A stretch of 64,000 nt of DNA from Nonomuraea angiospora (GTDB taxonomy: Bacteria; Actinomycetota; Actinomycetes; Streptosporangiales; Streptosporangiaceae): positions 7,812,001 through 7,876,000 of the forward strand of contig NZ_JADBEK010000001.1 in NCBI RefSeq assembly GCF_014873145.1. Reading direction: 5' to 3'. The position numbers and the translations under genes were made by a program. Below the pieces are notes generated by a model, which worked only from the letters and a program-made list of their open reading frames with translations, had not been told where the DNA came from and searched no databases. Positions 51,875-60,150 of this stretch are shown piece by piece. Each line of letters opens with the position of its first letter. Within the stretch, counting starts at the first letter, position 1.

Positions 51875-53524
51875 TCACCTGGCGATCGCCCGCCACAGCT
51901 CGCGGCGCTCGGCCTGCTCGGCGGGGTCGGGCACCGGGGCCGCCGCGACCAGCCTCCTGGTGTAGTCCGTCTGCGGATCGTTCAGCACCTCGCGGGCCGG
52001 GCCGTGCTCGACCATCCGCCCGTGCTGCAGCACGGCGACGTCGTGCGAGAGCAGCTCGACCACGCCCAGGTCGTGGCTGATGAACAGGCAGGAGAAACCG
52101 AGCCTGTCCTGCAGTTCCTGGAACACCCGCAGCACCGTGGCCTGCACGGAGACGTCCAGCGCCGAGGTGGGCTCATCGGCGATGAGCAGCTCGGGCTCCA
52201 GCGCCAGCGCGCGGGCGATCCCGACGCGCTGCCGCTGGCCGCCCGACAGCTCGTGCGGGAACCTGCCGGCCCAGCTCCTGGGCAGCTCCACCTGGTCGAG
52301 CAGCTCCAGCACCCGCTCGCGGACGGCGGCGCGGCCCGCGTACCGGTTGATGATCATCGGGGCCGCGATCGAGTCGCCGATCGACCGGCGCGGGTCGAGC
52401 GAGGACCCCGGGTCCTGGAAGACCATCGAGTACTTCCTGCGGAACCCGCGCAGCTCCCTGGCGCCGAGCCCGGTCACGTCGCGCCCGCAGATCTCGATCG
52501 TGCCGGACGTGGCGCGGACCAGCCCGACGATGGCCCGGCCGATCGTGGACTTGCCCGAACCCGACTCGCCCACCAGGCCGAGGACCTTCCCCTTCCCGAT
52601 CTCGAAGCTGACGTCGTGTACGGCTTTGAACCCTTTGCGGCCCAGCCGTCCCGGGTACTCGACCTGGAGCCCGGCGACCCGCAGCGTGGCGCCCTGCGGC
52701 GTGTCGCCGCCGGCCGGAGCCGGCTCGGCCTGGCCGCGCCGGGGCACCGCGGACAGCAGCTTGGTGGTGTACTCGTGCCGGGGTTCGGCGAACAGCCGGG
52801 CGACCGGGGCCTCCTCCACGACCTCGCCCTGCTTCATCACCACGACCCGGTCGGCCAGGTCGGCGACCACGCCCATGTCGTGGGTGATGACCACGACCGC
52901 CGAGCCGAGATCCTTCTGCAGGCGGCGCAGCAGCTCCAGGATCTCCGCCTGCACCGTGACGTCGAGGGCCGTGGTCGGCTCGTCGGCGATGATGACCTCG
53001 GGCGACCAGACGATCGCCATCGCGATCATCGCCCGCTGCCGCTGACCGCCGGAGAGCTGGTGCGGGTAGCTGTCGATCCGCGACTCCGGCTCCGGGATGC
53101 CGACCTTCCTCAGCAGCTCCAGCGTGCGCGAGCGGGCCTCGGCGGCCGGCACGCGCTCGTGGCACTGGATCGCCTCGATGATCTGCTCGCCGATGGTGTA
53201 GACGGGGTTCAGCGCGGTCATCGGCTCCTGGAAGATCATGGCGATCCGCTTGCCGCGGATGTCGCGCAGGGCCTCCTCGCCGAGGTCGAGCAGCTCGGTG
53301 TCGCCGTACCGGATGCTGCCGCGCCGGCGCGCGTTCTTGGCCAGCAGGCCGAGCACCGACATCGAGCTGACGGACTTGCCCGAGCCGGACTCCCCGACGA
53401 GCGCCACCACCTCGCCCTTGGCGACCGCGAAGCTGACGTTCTTGACGGCGGGCACCCATTCGCCCGCGATCTGGAAGTCCACCGAGAGCCCCTCGACCGA
53501 GAGGATCGGCTCCACGGGTGTCAT
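51875..53524 (-). CDS. Fused dipeptide/oligopeptide ABC transporter ATPase (DppD-DppF type)
   Basis: 549 residues with two ATPase domains. First: Walker A GESGSGKSVS at about 43, signature LSGGQRQRAMIAMAI, Walker B VIIADEPTTALDV. Second: Walker A GESGSGKSTIGRA at about 320, signature LSGGQRQRVGIARAL, Walker B LLIADEPTSALDV. Each has the C-terminal oligopeptide-transporter extension. ATG overlaps the creatininase-family stop by 4 nt. Energises the DppB/DppC permeases encoded upstream. Confidence 0.93.
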   Translation of the reverse strand: MTPVEPILSVEGLSVDFQIAGEWVPAVKNVSFAVAKGEVVALVGESGSGKSVSSMSVLGLLAKNARRRGSIRYGDTELLDLGEEALRDIRGKRIAMIFQEPMTALNPVYTIGEQIIEAIQCHERVPAAEARSRTLELLRKVGIPEPESRIDSYPHQLSGGQRQRAMIAMAIVWSPEVIIADEPTTALDVTVQAEILELLRRLQKDLGSAVVVITHDMGVVADLADRVVVMKQGEVVEEAPVARLFAEPRHEYTTKLLSAVPRRGQAEPAPAGGDTPQGATLRVAGLQVEYPGRLGRKGFKAVHDVSFEIGKGKVLGLVGESGSGKSTIGRAIVGLVRATSGTIEICGRDVTGLGARELRGFRRKYSMVFQDPGSSLDPRRSIGDSIAAPMIINRYAGRAAVRERVLELLDQVELPRSWAGRFPHELSGGQRQRVGIARALALEPELLIADEPTSALDVSVQATVLRVFQELQDRLGFSCLFISHDLGVVELLSHDVAVLQHGRMVEHGPAREVLNDPQTDYTRRLVAAAPVPDPAEQAERRELWRAIAR

Positions 53525-54321
53525 GCGTCCACCGAGGTGTTCCGGTCGTATTCCTTTATGTAGGCGGAGCAGAAACCGATCACTCGCTCGATCCAGATCT
53601 CGCCTGTCTTCGCGCTGCCGAGGCTCACGTCGCCGGTGCAGCCGGTCGCGCTCACCTCGGAGAAGTCCCACAGGACGGTCCCGCGCACGTCGTGGCCCGG
53701 GATCGCCGCCTCCGTGTAGCTCGTCGGGGTCCACCCGCTGCTCGACGCCAGGCCGCCCGCGACCGCCAGCTCGCTCTGGACCTGGTCGGGGAACATCGCG
53801 AGCATCGCCGAGTGCTCGGGCTCCGCGCCGTGGCCGTACGCCTTGGCCGGGTCGTCGTACACGTCCCGCATGAGCGCGTAGCCGAGCTGCCACGGGTACA
53901 GGTGGCCGACGAGGACGCCCAGGTCATGACGTGCCTGGAGGCCGGCGTCGATGACGGGCCCGACGTTGCCGCCGTTGTTGTTGATGATGATCACGCGGCG
54001 GAAGCCGGACTGCACGAGGGCCTCGATGATCTCGTACGTGACAGCGCGCAGCGTCGCCGGGCTCAACGAGAGGTTGCCGTTGAAGCCACGGAAGACCCCG
54101 GAGTGACCGTAGTGGAGGGCGGGCGCGACATAGCACCCGTTCTCCTTCGCCAGCTTGTCGGCCACCCATTCCGCCACGATGGAGTCCTCGTGGATCGGCA
54201 GGTGAGGGCCGTGCTGTTCGACCGCGCCGATCGGCAGCAGGATGATCGGATCCCGTTCCGCCAGCTCCTTGACCTGGGTCCAGGACAGCTCGCCGAGCCT
54301 GTGGGTGGAAGGGAGGGTCAT
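53521..54321 (-). CDS. Creatininase-family amidohydrolase with altered metal site
   Basis: 266 residues from ATG at 54321, eight bases after AAGGA. Metal ligands E35, H37 and D46 are present in IGAVEQHGPHLPIHED. The family's NGHGGN (NGHYEN in creatininase) motif reads INNNGGN at 113-119: the metal-ligand His is Asn116. YGHSGVFRGFNGNLSLSP follows the family pattern. These enzymes open cyclic amides such as creatinine. Sitting inside a peptide-type ABC operon, it probably acts on the imported compound, if the changed site still binds two metals. Confidence 0.85.
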   Translation of the reverse strand: MTLPSTHRLGELSWTQVKELAERDPIILLPIGAVEQHGPHLPIHEDSIVAEWVADKLAKENGCYVAPALHYGHSGVFRGFNGNLSLSPATLRAVTYEIIEALVQSGFRRVIIINNNGGNVGPVIDAGLQARHDLGVLVGHLYPWQLGYALMRDVYDDPAKAYGHGAEPEHSAMLAMFPDQVQSELAVAGGLASSSGWTPTSYTEAAIPGHDVRGTVLWDFSEVSATGCTGDVSLGSAKTGEIWIERVIGFCSAYIKEYDRNTSVDA

Positions 54322-54334
54322 GAATGCGTTCCTT

Positions 54335-55204
54335 TCAGTTGGTGCCACGGCGGCGCGGGTCGAGCAGGTCGCGGATGCCATCCCCGAACACGTTGAGCGC
54401 GAGGACGACGAGGATGATGAGCACGGACGGGTAGAGCAGCAGCGTCGGCTGGACCTCCAGGAAGTCGCGGCCCGAGCCGACCATCGTCCCGAGCGAGGGC
54501 AGGGGCGGCTGCGCGCCGAGGCCGAGGAAGCTCAGCCCGGCCTCCATCTGGATGGCGAAGCTCACCGACAGGCTGAGCTGGACGATGATGGGCGCCGCCA
54601 CGTTCGGCAGGATCGTCCCGACGAGGATTCCCGCGGGGCGCGCGCCCATGATCTTCGAGGCTTCGACGTACTCCACGTTCCGGATGGCCAGGACCTGCGT
54701 GTAGACGATCCTGGTGAACCTCGGGATGTACAGGACGCCGATCACCAGGACGACGTTGACCAGGGCCGGCCCCATGATCGCCACCACCGCGATGGCCAGC
54801 ACGATCGGGGGGAAGCTCAGCAGGACGTCGATGCCGCGCATGATGATCGTCGAGGCCCAGCGGCCGACGTACCCGGCCACGAGCCCGAGCGCGACCCCGA
54901 TGACCGCCGCCACCAGCACCGCCGACAGCGCCACCCCGAGCGACACCTGGAGCCCGACCAGCAGGCGGGACAGGACGTCGCGCCCGAAGTCGTCGATGCC
55001 GAGCACCGAGGCCGAGGTCAGCGGCTTGCCGACGATGTCGCGGTAGTCGTACGGCGCGATCAGCCTGGCGAACAGCGTGACGATCGCGACCAGCAGCAGG
55101 AAGGCGCCCGCGACGGACGTCCTGCGGTTGGACAGCATGCGCCGCAGGAAGGTCCTCCTGCCGGCGCTCTCGATCGCAGGCGCGCCTGACAGCACAGTGG
55201 CCAT
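54335..55204 (-). CDS. ABC transporter permease (DppC type)
   Basis: 289 residues, six helices. N-terminal cytoplasmic stretch with RRMLSNRRTS, then the first helix, the extracellular GIDDFGRDVLSRLLVG signature of DppC/OppC, and the ATPase-contact loop EYVEASKIMGARPAGILVG. C-terminal NVFGDGIRDLLDPR is typical. ATG at 55204, 2 nt after the DppB stop, with GGAGG ten bases upstream. Confidence 0.93.
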   Translation of the reverse strand: MATVLSGAPAIESAGRRTFLRRMLSNRRTSVAGAFLLLVAIVTLFARLIAPYDYRDIVGKPLTSASVLGIDDFGRDVLSRLLVGLQVSLGVALSAVLVAAVIGVALGLVAGYVGRWASTIIMRGIDVLLSFPPIVLAIAVVAIMGPALVNVVLVIGVLYIPRFTRIVYTQVLAIRNVEYVEASKIMGARPAGILVGTILPNVAAPIIVQLSLSVSFAIQMEAGLSFLGLGAQPPLPSLGTMVGSGRDFLEVQPTLLLYPSVLIILVVLALNVFGDGIRDLLDPRRRGTN

Positions 55205-55206
55205 GA

Positions 55207-56151
55207 TCAGTTGTCCTCCGCCCGGGGGTCGAGTGCCCTGGCGACCAGGTCTCCGACCAGGTTGACCAGGATGACGATGGTGGCCGCGGCGAGGACGACG
55301 GCCTGGATGACGGGATAGTCGCGCTGCCCTACGGCGTTCATGAGCAGGGAGCTCATCCCCGGCCACCCGAAGATGGTCTCCACCAGGACCGTGCTCCCGA
55401 TCAGCGTCGTCAGCTCGACCGTCGTCGCGGAGACGACGGCGAGCAGCGCCGTACGCAGCGCGTGCCGGTTGATGACGTGCTTCTCGACCAGGCCCTTCGC
55501 CCGTGCCGTACGGACGTAGTCGGCGTTGAGCGTCTCCAGCATCGACGCCCTGGTCATCCTCGTCACCACCGCGCACGAGGCCGCCGTCAGCGTGGCCACC
55601 GGCAGGATGAGGATCTGCAGGTGGGCGAGCGGATCCTCGAACGGCGAGGCGAACCGGCGCGGCGGCAGGATCGGGATGAAGAACGCGAACACCAGCAGCA
55701 ACAGGGTGCCGATCACGAACACGGGCAGCGAGATCCCGAAGATCGACCCGGCGACCAGCGCGTGGTCCGCCGGCTTGTCGGCGCGCGTGGCGGCGATCCT
55801 GCCCAGCACGATGCCGACCACCAGCGAGATCGCCAGCGCGATGAGGACGAGCTCCAGCGAGTTCCCGATCCGGGACGGCAGGTCCTGCATCACCGGGCGG
55901 CCGCTGATCAGCGAGGTGCCGAGGTCGCCCTGGAACAGCCGGGTCCAGAACCCGACGAACTGGCTGAAGAACGGCTCTTCGAGGTGCATCGCGGCCCGGG
56001 TGGCGGCGATCTGCTCGTCGGTGGCCGCGTCGCCGAGCACCGCCCTGGCCGGATCGCCGGGGATGAGCCGTACCAGGAAGAACACGATGGTTCCGACGAG
56101 GAGCAACTGCAGGATCGCCTGGGCGAACCGCTTGGCCAGGAAACGCCTCAC
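55207..56151 (-). CDS. ABC transporter permease (DppB type)
   Basis: 314 residues, six helices. FLAKRFAQAILQLLLVGTIV for the first helix, LIPGDPARAVLGDAAT, the ATPase-contact loop ADYVRTARAKGLVEKHVINR, GWPGMSSLLMNAVGQRDYPV and the terminal DPRAEDN. GTG at 56151 overlaps the substrate-binding protein stop by 4 nt (GTGA). Forms the import channel with DppC. Confidence 0.93.
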   Translation of the reverse strand: MRRFLAKRFAQAILQLLLVGTIVFFLVRLIPGDPARAVLGDAATDEQIAATRAAMHLEEPFFSQFVGFWTRLFQGDLGTSLISGRPVMQDLPSRIGNSLELVLIALAISLVVGIVLGRIAATRADKPADHALVAGSIFGISLPVFVIGTLLLLVFAFFIPILPPRRFASPFEDPLAHLQILILPVATLTAASCAVVTRMTRASMLETLNADYVRTARAKGLVEKHVINRHALRTALLAVVSATTVELTTLIGSTVLVETIFGWPGMSSLLMNAVGQRDYPVIQAVVLAAATIVILVNLVGDLVARALDPRAEDN

Positions 56152-57746
56152 GCCGTCTTCTCCATCCAGGTCCGGCGCAGGGCCGTGGCGGTCCAGGCGC
56201 CCTTCGGGGGGTGCTCGTAGCCCTTGACGTGGTTGTAGTGGGCCTCGCCCTGCTCGCGGCGGATCGTGTACGTCATCGGGACCAGCTCCAGGGCCCGTTT
56301 CTCGACGTCCAGGTAGATCTCGTTGCGCAGGCTCTGGTCGGAGGTCCTGCGGGCCCGGGTCAGCAGCTCGTCGATCTTGTCGTCGGCGAAGTCGAGGTTC
56401 TTGGCGAAGGTGCCGGCGCTGCCGATGAAGTCGCCGAGCGAGGCGGGATCGCCGAACTTCGGCGACGTCCCCCACGAATGAACGGGGAAGACCTTGGTCG
56501 ACACGCTGGAGCGGAAGGTCAGCCACTCCTGCTGGGTGAGGTTCACGTTCAGCCCCGCGGCGCGCAGGCCGGGCAGCATCGCCTGCGCCGGCCTGGCGAT
56601 GACCGAGTACGAGCTGGTGGTCACCACCGGCAGCGTCAGGCCCTCCTGCCCGGCCTGTTTGAGCAGGAATCTGGCCTGTTCCGGGTCGTAGGGCATGGAG
56701 CCGGCGAGCTGGGGCGCGTACGGGGCGAAGGTCTCCGACATCAGCGCGCCGTCCATCGGCCTGCCGTGCCCCAGCAGCGCGGTGTCCAGGACGGACTGCC
56801 TGTTGATCGACATCGCGATGGCCTTGCGGACGCGTACGTCGTCGAACGGACGCCGGCTGGTCACGAAGCCGACGAAGCCGAACCCGAAGGTCTTGTCCGA
56901 GACGAACCGCAACCGCGGGTTCTCGGAGATGACGCCGACGTGGGTGGCGGGGACGTAGTCGATCATGTCCACGGTCGCGGTGCGCAGCGCCGTCACGCGG
57001 GCGTAGTCGTCGCCCATCGGCTGGAAGACGATCCCGTTGAGGTACGGCAGGCCGTCCTCGAAGTAGTTCTCGAACCGGACGAAGGTGGTGCTCACCCCCG
57101 GGATGCGCTCCACGAACCGGAACGGCCCGGTGCCCATGACCTGCGTCTTGGTGTTCGCCCCCGACTCGATCCACTTCCTGGAGACGATGTTGGTGGTGGG
57201 CGCGGCCAGGGCGAACGGGAAGGCCACGTCGGGCTGCTTGAACCGGAACACCACGGTGGTGGCGTCGGGCGCCTCGACGGAGGCCACCTGGTCGAGCAGC
57301 GGCGCCGACGCCGCCGCGGTCGCCTTGTCCATCATGCGGCGGAAGGAGAAGACCACGTCGTCGGCCGTCATCGTGGAGCCGTCGTGGAAGCTGACACCCG
57401 GGTGCAGCTTGACCTTGTAGGTCAGCTCGTCGGCCCAGCCGAACTCGCTCGCGAGATCACCGACGATCTCTCCTGCTCCGTTGTACTGGACCAGCCCGTT
57501 GTAGGCGAGCTGGCGCAGGTAGTCGGAGGCGCTGCCGCTGGTGAGGTGCGGGTCGAGGTTGGCCGGGTCGGTGGAGAGACCGAAATACAGGACTCCGCCA
57601 CGGGTCGGGCCGCCGCCACCTCCGCCTGGGCGGATTTCCTGCATCGATAGGGGCAAGGTCTCTGGGCTGCCGCAGGCCGTCAGGGCAGAGGCCCCCAGCG
57701 TGGCTACGCTTCCGGCGAGAAATCCTCGCCTGCTGATCACTGCCAT
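56148..57746 (-). CDS. Family 5 extracellular solute-binding lipoprotein
   Basis: 532 residues. Signal SRRGFLAGSVATLGASALTAC has a twin-arginine-like start and a lipobox with Cys at about 25. Mature SBP_bac_5 features: GGVLYFGLSTDPANLDPHLT, WADELTYKVKLHPGVSFHDG, VVFSFRRMMDKAT, VRKAIAMSINRQSVLD, YDPEQARFLLKQAG. Family members bind peptides, nickel, opines or other small solutes. It is the first gene of the operon. A GntR palindrome lies 66 nt upstream. Confidence 0.93.
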   Translation of the reverse strand: MAVISRRGFLAGSVATLGASALTACGSPETLPLSMQEIRPGGGGGGPTRGGVLYFGLSTDPANLDPHLTSGSASDYLRQLAYNGLVQYNGAGEIVGDLASEFGWADELTYKVKLHPGVSFHDGSTMTADDVVFSFRRMMDKATAAASAPLLDQVASVEAPDATTVVFRFKQPDVAFPFALAAPTTNIVSRKWIESGANTKTQVMGTGPFRFVERIPGVSTTFVRFENYFEDGLPYLNGIVFQPMGDDYARVTALRTATVDMIDYVPATHVGVISENPRLRFVSDKTFGFGFVGFVTSRRPFDDVRVRKAIAMSINRQSVLDTALLGHGRPMDGALMSETFAPYAPQLAGSMPYDPEQARFLLKQAGQEGLTLPVVTTSSYSVIARPAQAMLPGLRAAGLNVNLTQQEWLTFRSSVSTKVFPVHSWGTSPKFGDPASLGDFIGSAGTFAKNLDFADDKIDELLTRARRTSDQSLRNEIYLDVEKRALELVPMTYTIRREQGEAHYNHVKGYEHPPKGAWTATALRRTWMEKTA

Positions 57747-57812
57747 GACATCTCCGCCTCGTCAGGGCCTGGCGCTGAGTCGTTGGGGTTGGGGATCCAT
57801 CAGGTATTGCGT

Positions 57813-57822
57813 ATGTATACAT
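57813..57822. promoter_or_regulatory. GntR operator upstream of the transporter operon
   Basis: ATGTATACAT, a perfect 10-bp palindrome (12 bp TATGTATACATG with one asymmetry), 66 nt before the substrate-binding protein start. It shares TGTATACA with the operator at 51166-51177. Confidence 0.65.
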
Positions 57823-57916
57823 GGCGTTCACACCAGGGTCAACGGGTTGCAGCCAGACGGAATATGCGGTAGCGGTCAGGGCAAAATGCGTTTCCGGACC
57901 TTGGCGACTGCTCCGA

Positions 57917-59203
57917 TCAGCGCGGCCGCGGTAATGCCACCGGCCCCTCGGGACGGGTGTAGTCCCGCAGGTGAAGCGTGGCGATCGCGCCGCCGTCCGG
58001 GGCGTTGGCGAAGGTGAGCCCGGCGCCGATCACGCGGGCCTGGCCGAGGGCGATCGTCAGGCCCAGGCCGTGGCCCCGGCCGCGCTCCGCCGCGCCGGTG
58101 CGGAAGCGCTGCGGTCCGTCTGCCAGCAGTTCGCCGGGGAATCCGGGGCCGTGGTCGCGTACGACGATCGACGTGCCGTCCACGTTGACCTCGACCGGCG
58201 GGCGTCCGTGGCGGTGCGCGTTGGCGACCAGGTTGGCGATGATCCGGTCGAGGCGGCGCGCATCGGTGTCGGCGACCGGATCACCGGTCACCTTCAGCCG
58301 GACCTGCAATCCCGTACGGCCTACGGACTCCCCGACGACCCGGCTCAGCGGTACCGGAGCGCGATCGGCCCGCTCCGCGCCCGCGTCGAGGCGGGAGATC
58401 TCCAGCAGGTCCTCCACCAGCGTCCGCAGCACCCGTACCCGATCTCTGACCAGCTCGGTCGCCTCGCTCTCCGGGAGCAGCTCGGCCGAGATGACCAGGC
58501 CCATCAGCGGGGTGCGCAGCTCATGGGCGACATCGGCGGTGAAGCGCTGTTCGGCGAGCAGTCGGTCCCGCAAACTGTCGGCCATCGAGTCGACGGTGGC
58601 CGCGATGTCGGAGATCTCGTCGCCGCCCCGGCCGCGCACCTTGCTCCGGGCTCCCAGGTCGCCTTCCGCGATACGCCGCGCGGTCCGGGCCACCCGTCTC
58701 AGTCGCCGGTTGGGCAGCTCGGCGGCCAGCGCCGCCAGGGGCACGAGGACGGTGAGCACGGCCAGCGAGGCCATCACGATGTGCCGGTCAAGGGCCTGCA
58801 GACTGCGCATCTCGGGGCCCATGTCGATCTGTACGGCCAGCGCCTCGCCGCCGACATGCTGTGCCGCCCACATCCAGGGAGTGTCCGGCCGGCGGTCGTC
58901 GTACCAGGTGCTGGACTGCCCGGTGCCCCTGATCTGCTGGAGCAGTACGGGCGGAATCTGTGCGGGGTCCGAATCAGCCGGTGTGCTGCCCGTACGCCGG
59001 TAGTCGTCCACCGCGAGCAGGAGCGCGGTGAACGCCCGGTCCCTGCCCAGGCTCATGGAACGCTCAAAGGTGCTCTGGTGGACCAGCACCCCGACGGCCA
59101 ACGCGACCGCGCAGGACGCCACGGCCACCAGCGCGGCGATCTTCCAGCGCAGCGATCGCCAGTTCAGCAGCCCACGTGCCGCCTGAGCGATGGCGTGTCC
59201 CAT
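57917..59203 (-). CDS. Sensor histidine kinase (CseC-like)
   Basis: 428 residues from ATG at 59203. TM helices at about 20-42 and 140-162 flank a roughly 95-residue extracytoplasmic sensor. HAMP follows (RRVARTARRIAEGDLGARS). HisKA DVAHELRTPLMGLVISAEL, HATPase_c N box NLVANAHRHGRPP, DHGPGFPGE and GHGLGLTIALG. Similar in size and layout to CseC and related envelope-stress kinases. The start overlaps the regulator stop by 1 nt (TGATG). Confidence 0.9.
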   Translation of the reverse strand: MGHAIAQAARGLLNWRSLRWKIAALVAVASCAVALAVGVLVHQSTFERSMSLGRDRAFTALLLAVDDYRRTGSTPADSDPAQIPPVLLQQIRGTGQSSTWYDDRRPDTPWMWAAQHVGGEALAVQIDMGPEMRSLQALDRHIVMASLAVLTVLVPLAALAAELPNRRLRRVARTARRIAEGDLGARSKVRGRGGDEISDIAATVDSMADSLRDRLLAEQRFTADVAHELRTPLMGLVISAELLPESEATELVRDRVRVLRTLVEDLLEISRLDAGAERADRAPVPLSRVVGESVGRTGLQVRLKVTGDPVADTDARRLDRIIANLVANAHRHGRPPVEVNVDGTSIVVRDHGPGFPGELLADGPQRFRTGAAERGRGHGLGLTIALGQARVIGAGLTFANAPDGGAIATLHLRDYTRPEGPVALPRPR

Positions 59204-59922
59204 CAGCGCCGCAGCTTGTAACCGAAGCCGCGGACCGTCTCGATCCGGTCGGGGCCGATCTTCTTGCGCAGCCGCTGCACGCACAGGTCCACGACGCGGC
59301 TGTCCCCGTCCCAGCCGTAGTCCCAGACGTTGCGCAGCAGCGTCGGCCGGTCCAGCACGATCCCCGGATTCGCCGCGAACTCCAGCAGCAGGCGCAACTC
59401 GGTGGGAGCCAGCGCGACCGGCTCACCGGCCAGGTGCACCTCCAGACCCTGGGGGTCGATGGCCAGGTCCCCGAAGACCAGACGGCCGGGGGCCGGCTCG
59501 GGAGTTCGCTCGGGGCCTGGCGCGAAGGAAGCCCGGCGCAGCAGGGAACGGATCCTGGCCACCAGCACGGAGGTCTCGACCGGCTTGACGACGTAGTCGT
59601 CGGCCCCGGCCTCCAGACCCGACACCACGTCCAGGGCGTCACCACGCGCGGACATCATCAGGATCGGGTCCATGCTGGACTCCCTGATCTTCCGGCACAG
59701 CCCGATGCCGTCCAGCCCCGGCAGCATCACGTCCAGCAGCAGCACGTCGTGCCGCCGCTCCCTGAACAGTTCGAGGCCGGTCAGACCGTCGCCCGCCGTG
59801 CTCACGCGATAGCCGTAGCGCTCCAGAGCCAGCCCGACCGCCTTGCGGATCACCTCGTCGTCCTCGACGAGCAGCACAGTGACGGGAGTCGACGGGCTGC
59901 TCCCGGCGTCCGAAACCGACAT
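59203..59922 (-). CDS. OmpR-family response regulator (CseB-like)
   Basis: 239 residues. Receiver: LLVEDDEVIRKAVGLALERY, phospho-Asp in VLLLDVMLPGLDG, MMSARGDALDVV, VVKPVETS. Winged-helix output: LAPTELRLLLEFAANPGIVL, VVDLCVQRLRKKIG, ETVRGFGYKLRR. AGGAG lies just upstream of ATG. An inverted repeat TGACA...TGTCA (59948-59967) in the 228-nt region before it may be its own binding site. Forms a two-component operon with the kinase. Confidence 0.92.
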   Translation of the reverse strand: MSVSDAGSSPSTPVTVLLVEDDEVIRKAVGLALERYGYRVSTAGDGLTGLELFRERRHDVLLLDVMLPGLDGIGLCRKIRESSMDPILMMSARGDALDVVSGLEAGADDYVVKPVETSVLVARIRSLLRRASFAPGPERTPEPAPGRLVFGDLAIDPQGLEVHLAGEPVALAPTELRLLLEFAANPGIVLDRPTLLRNVWDYGWDGDSRVVDLCVQRLRKKIGPDRIETVRGFGYKLRR

Positions 59923-60150
59923 CGCTCCTCGAAAATCGTCGATGACTTGACAAAGGACAATATGTCATCAGTCGTCCATGTTGGGCATGGCCGGATGACT
60001 CCTGAGCTGGGCGACTCACGGGCTGACACACGCCCGATACGTATCCAAGCGGCCACGGACACACGGCCGCGACAGCGCGGACACCCGCACCGCGCAGGGT
60101 GGCTGACGTGCGCCACCGAGGCCTCCCGATCGCCCACCGAAAGGGAAACC

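Noticed and set aside
59176-60150. Rightward extension of the serine protease frame by 325 codons
   Set aside because: It runs antisense through the response regulator gene. The signal peptide begins at 60151 with its own ribosome-binding site.
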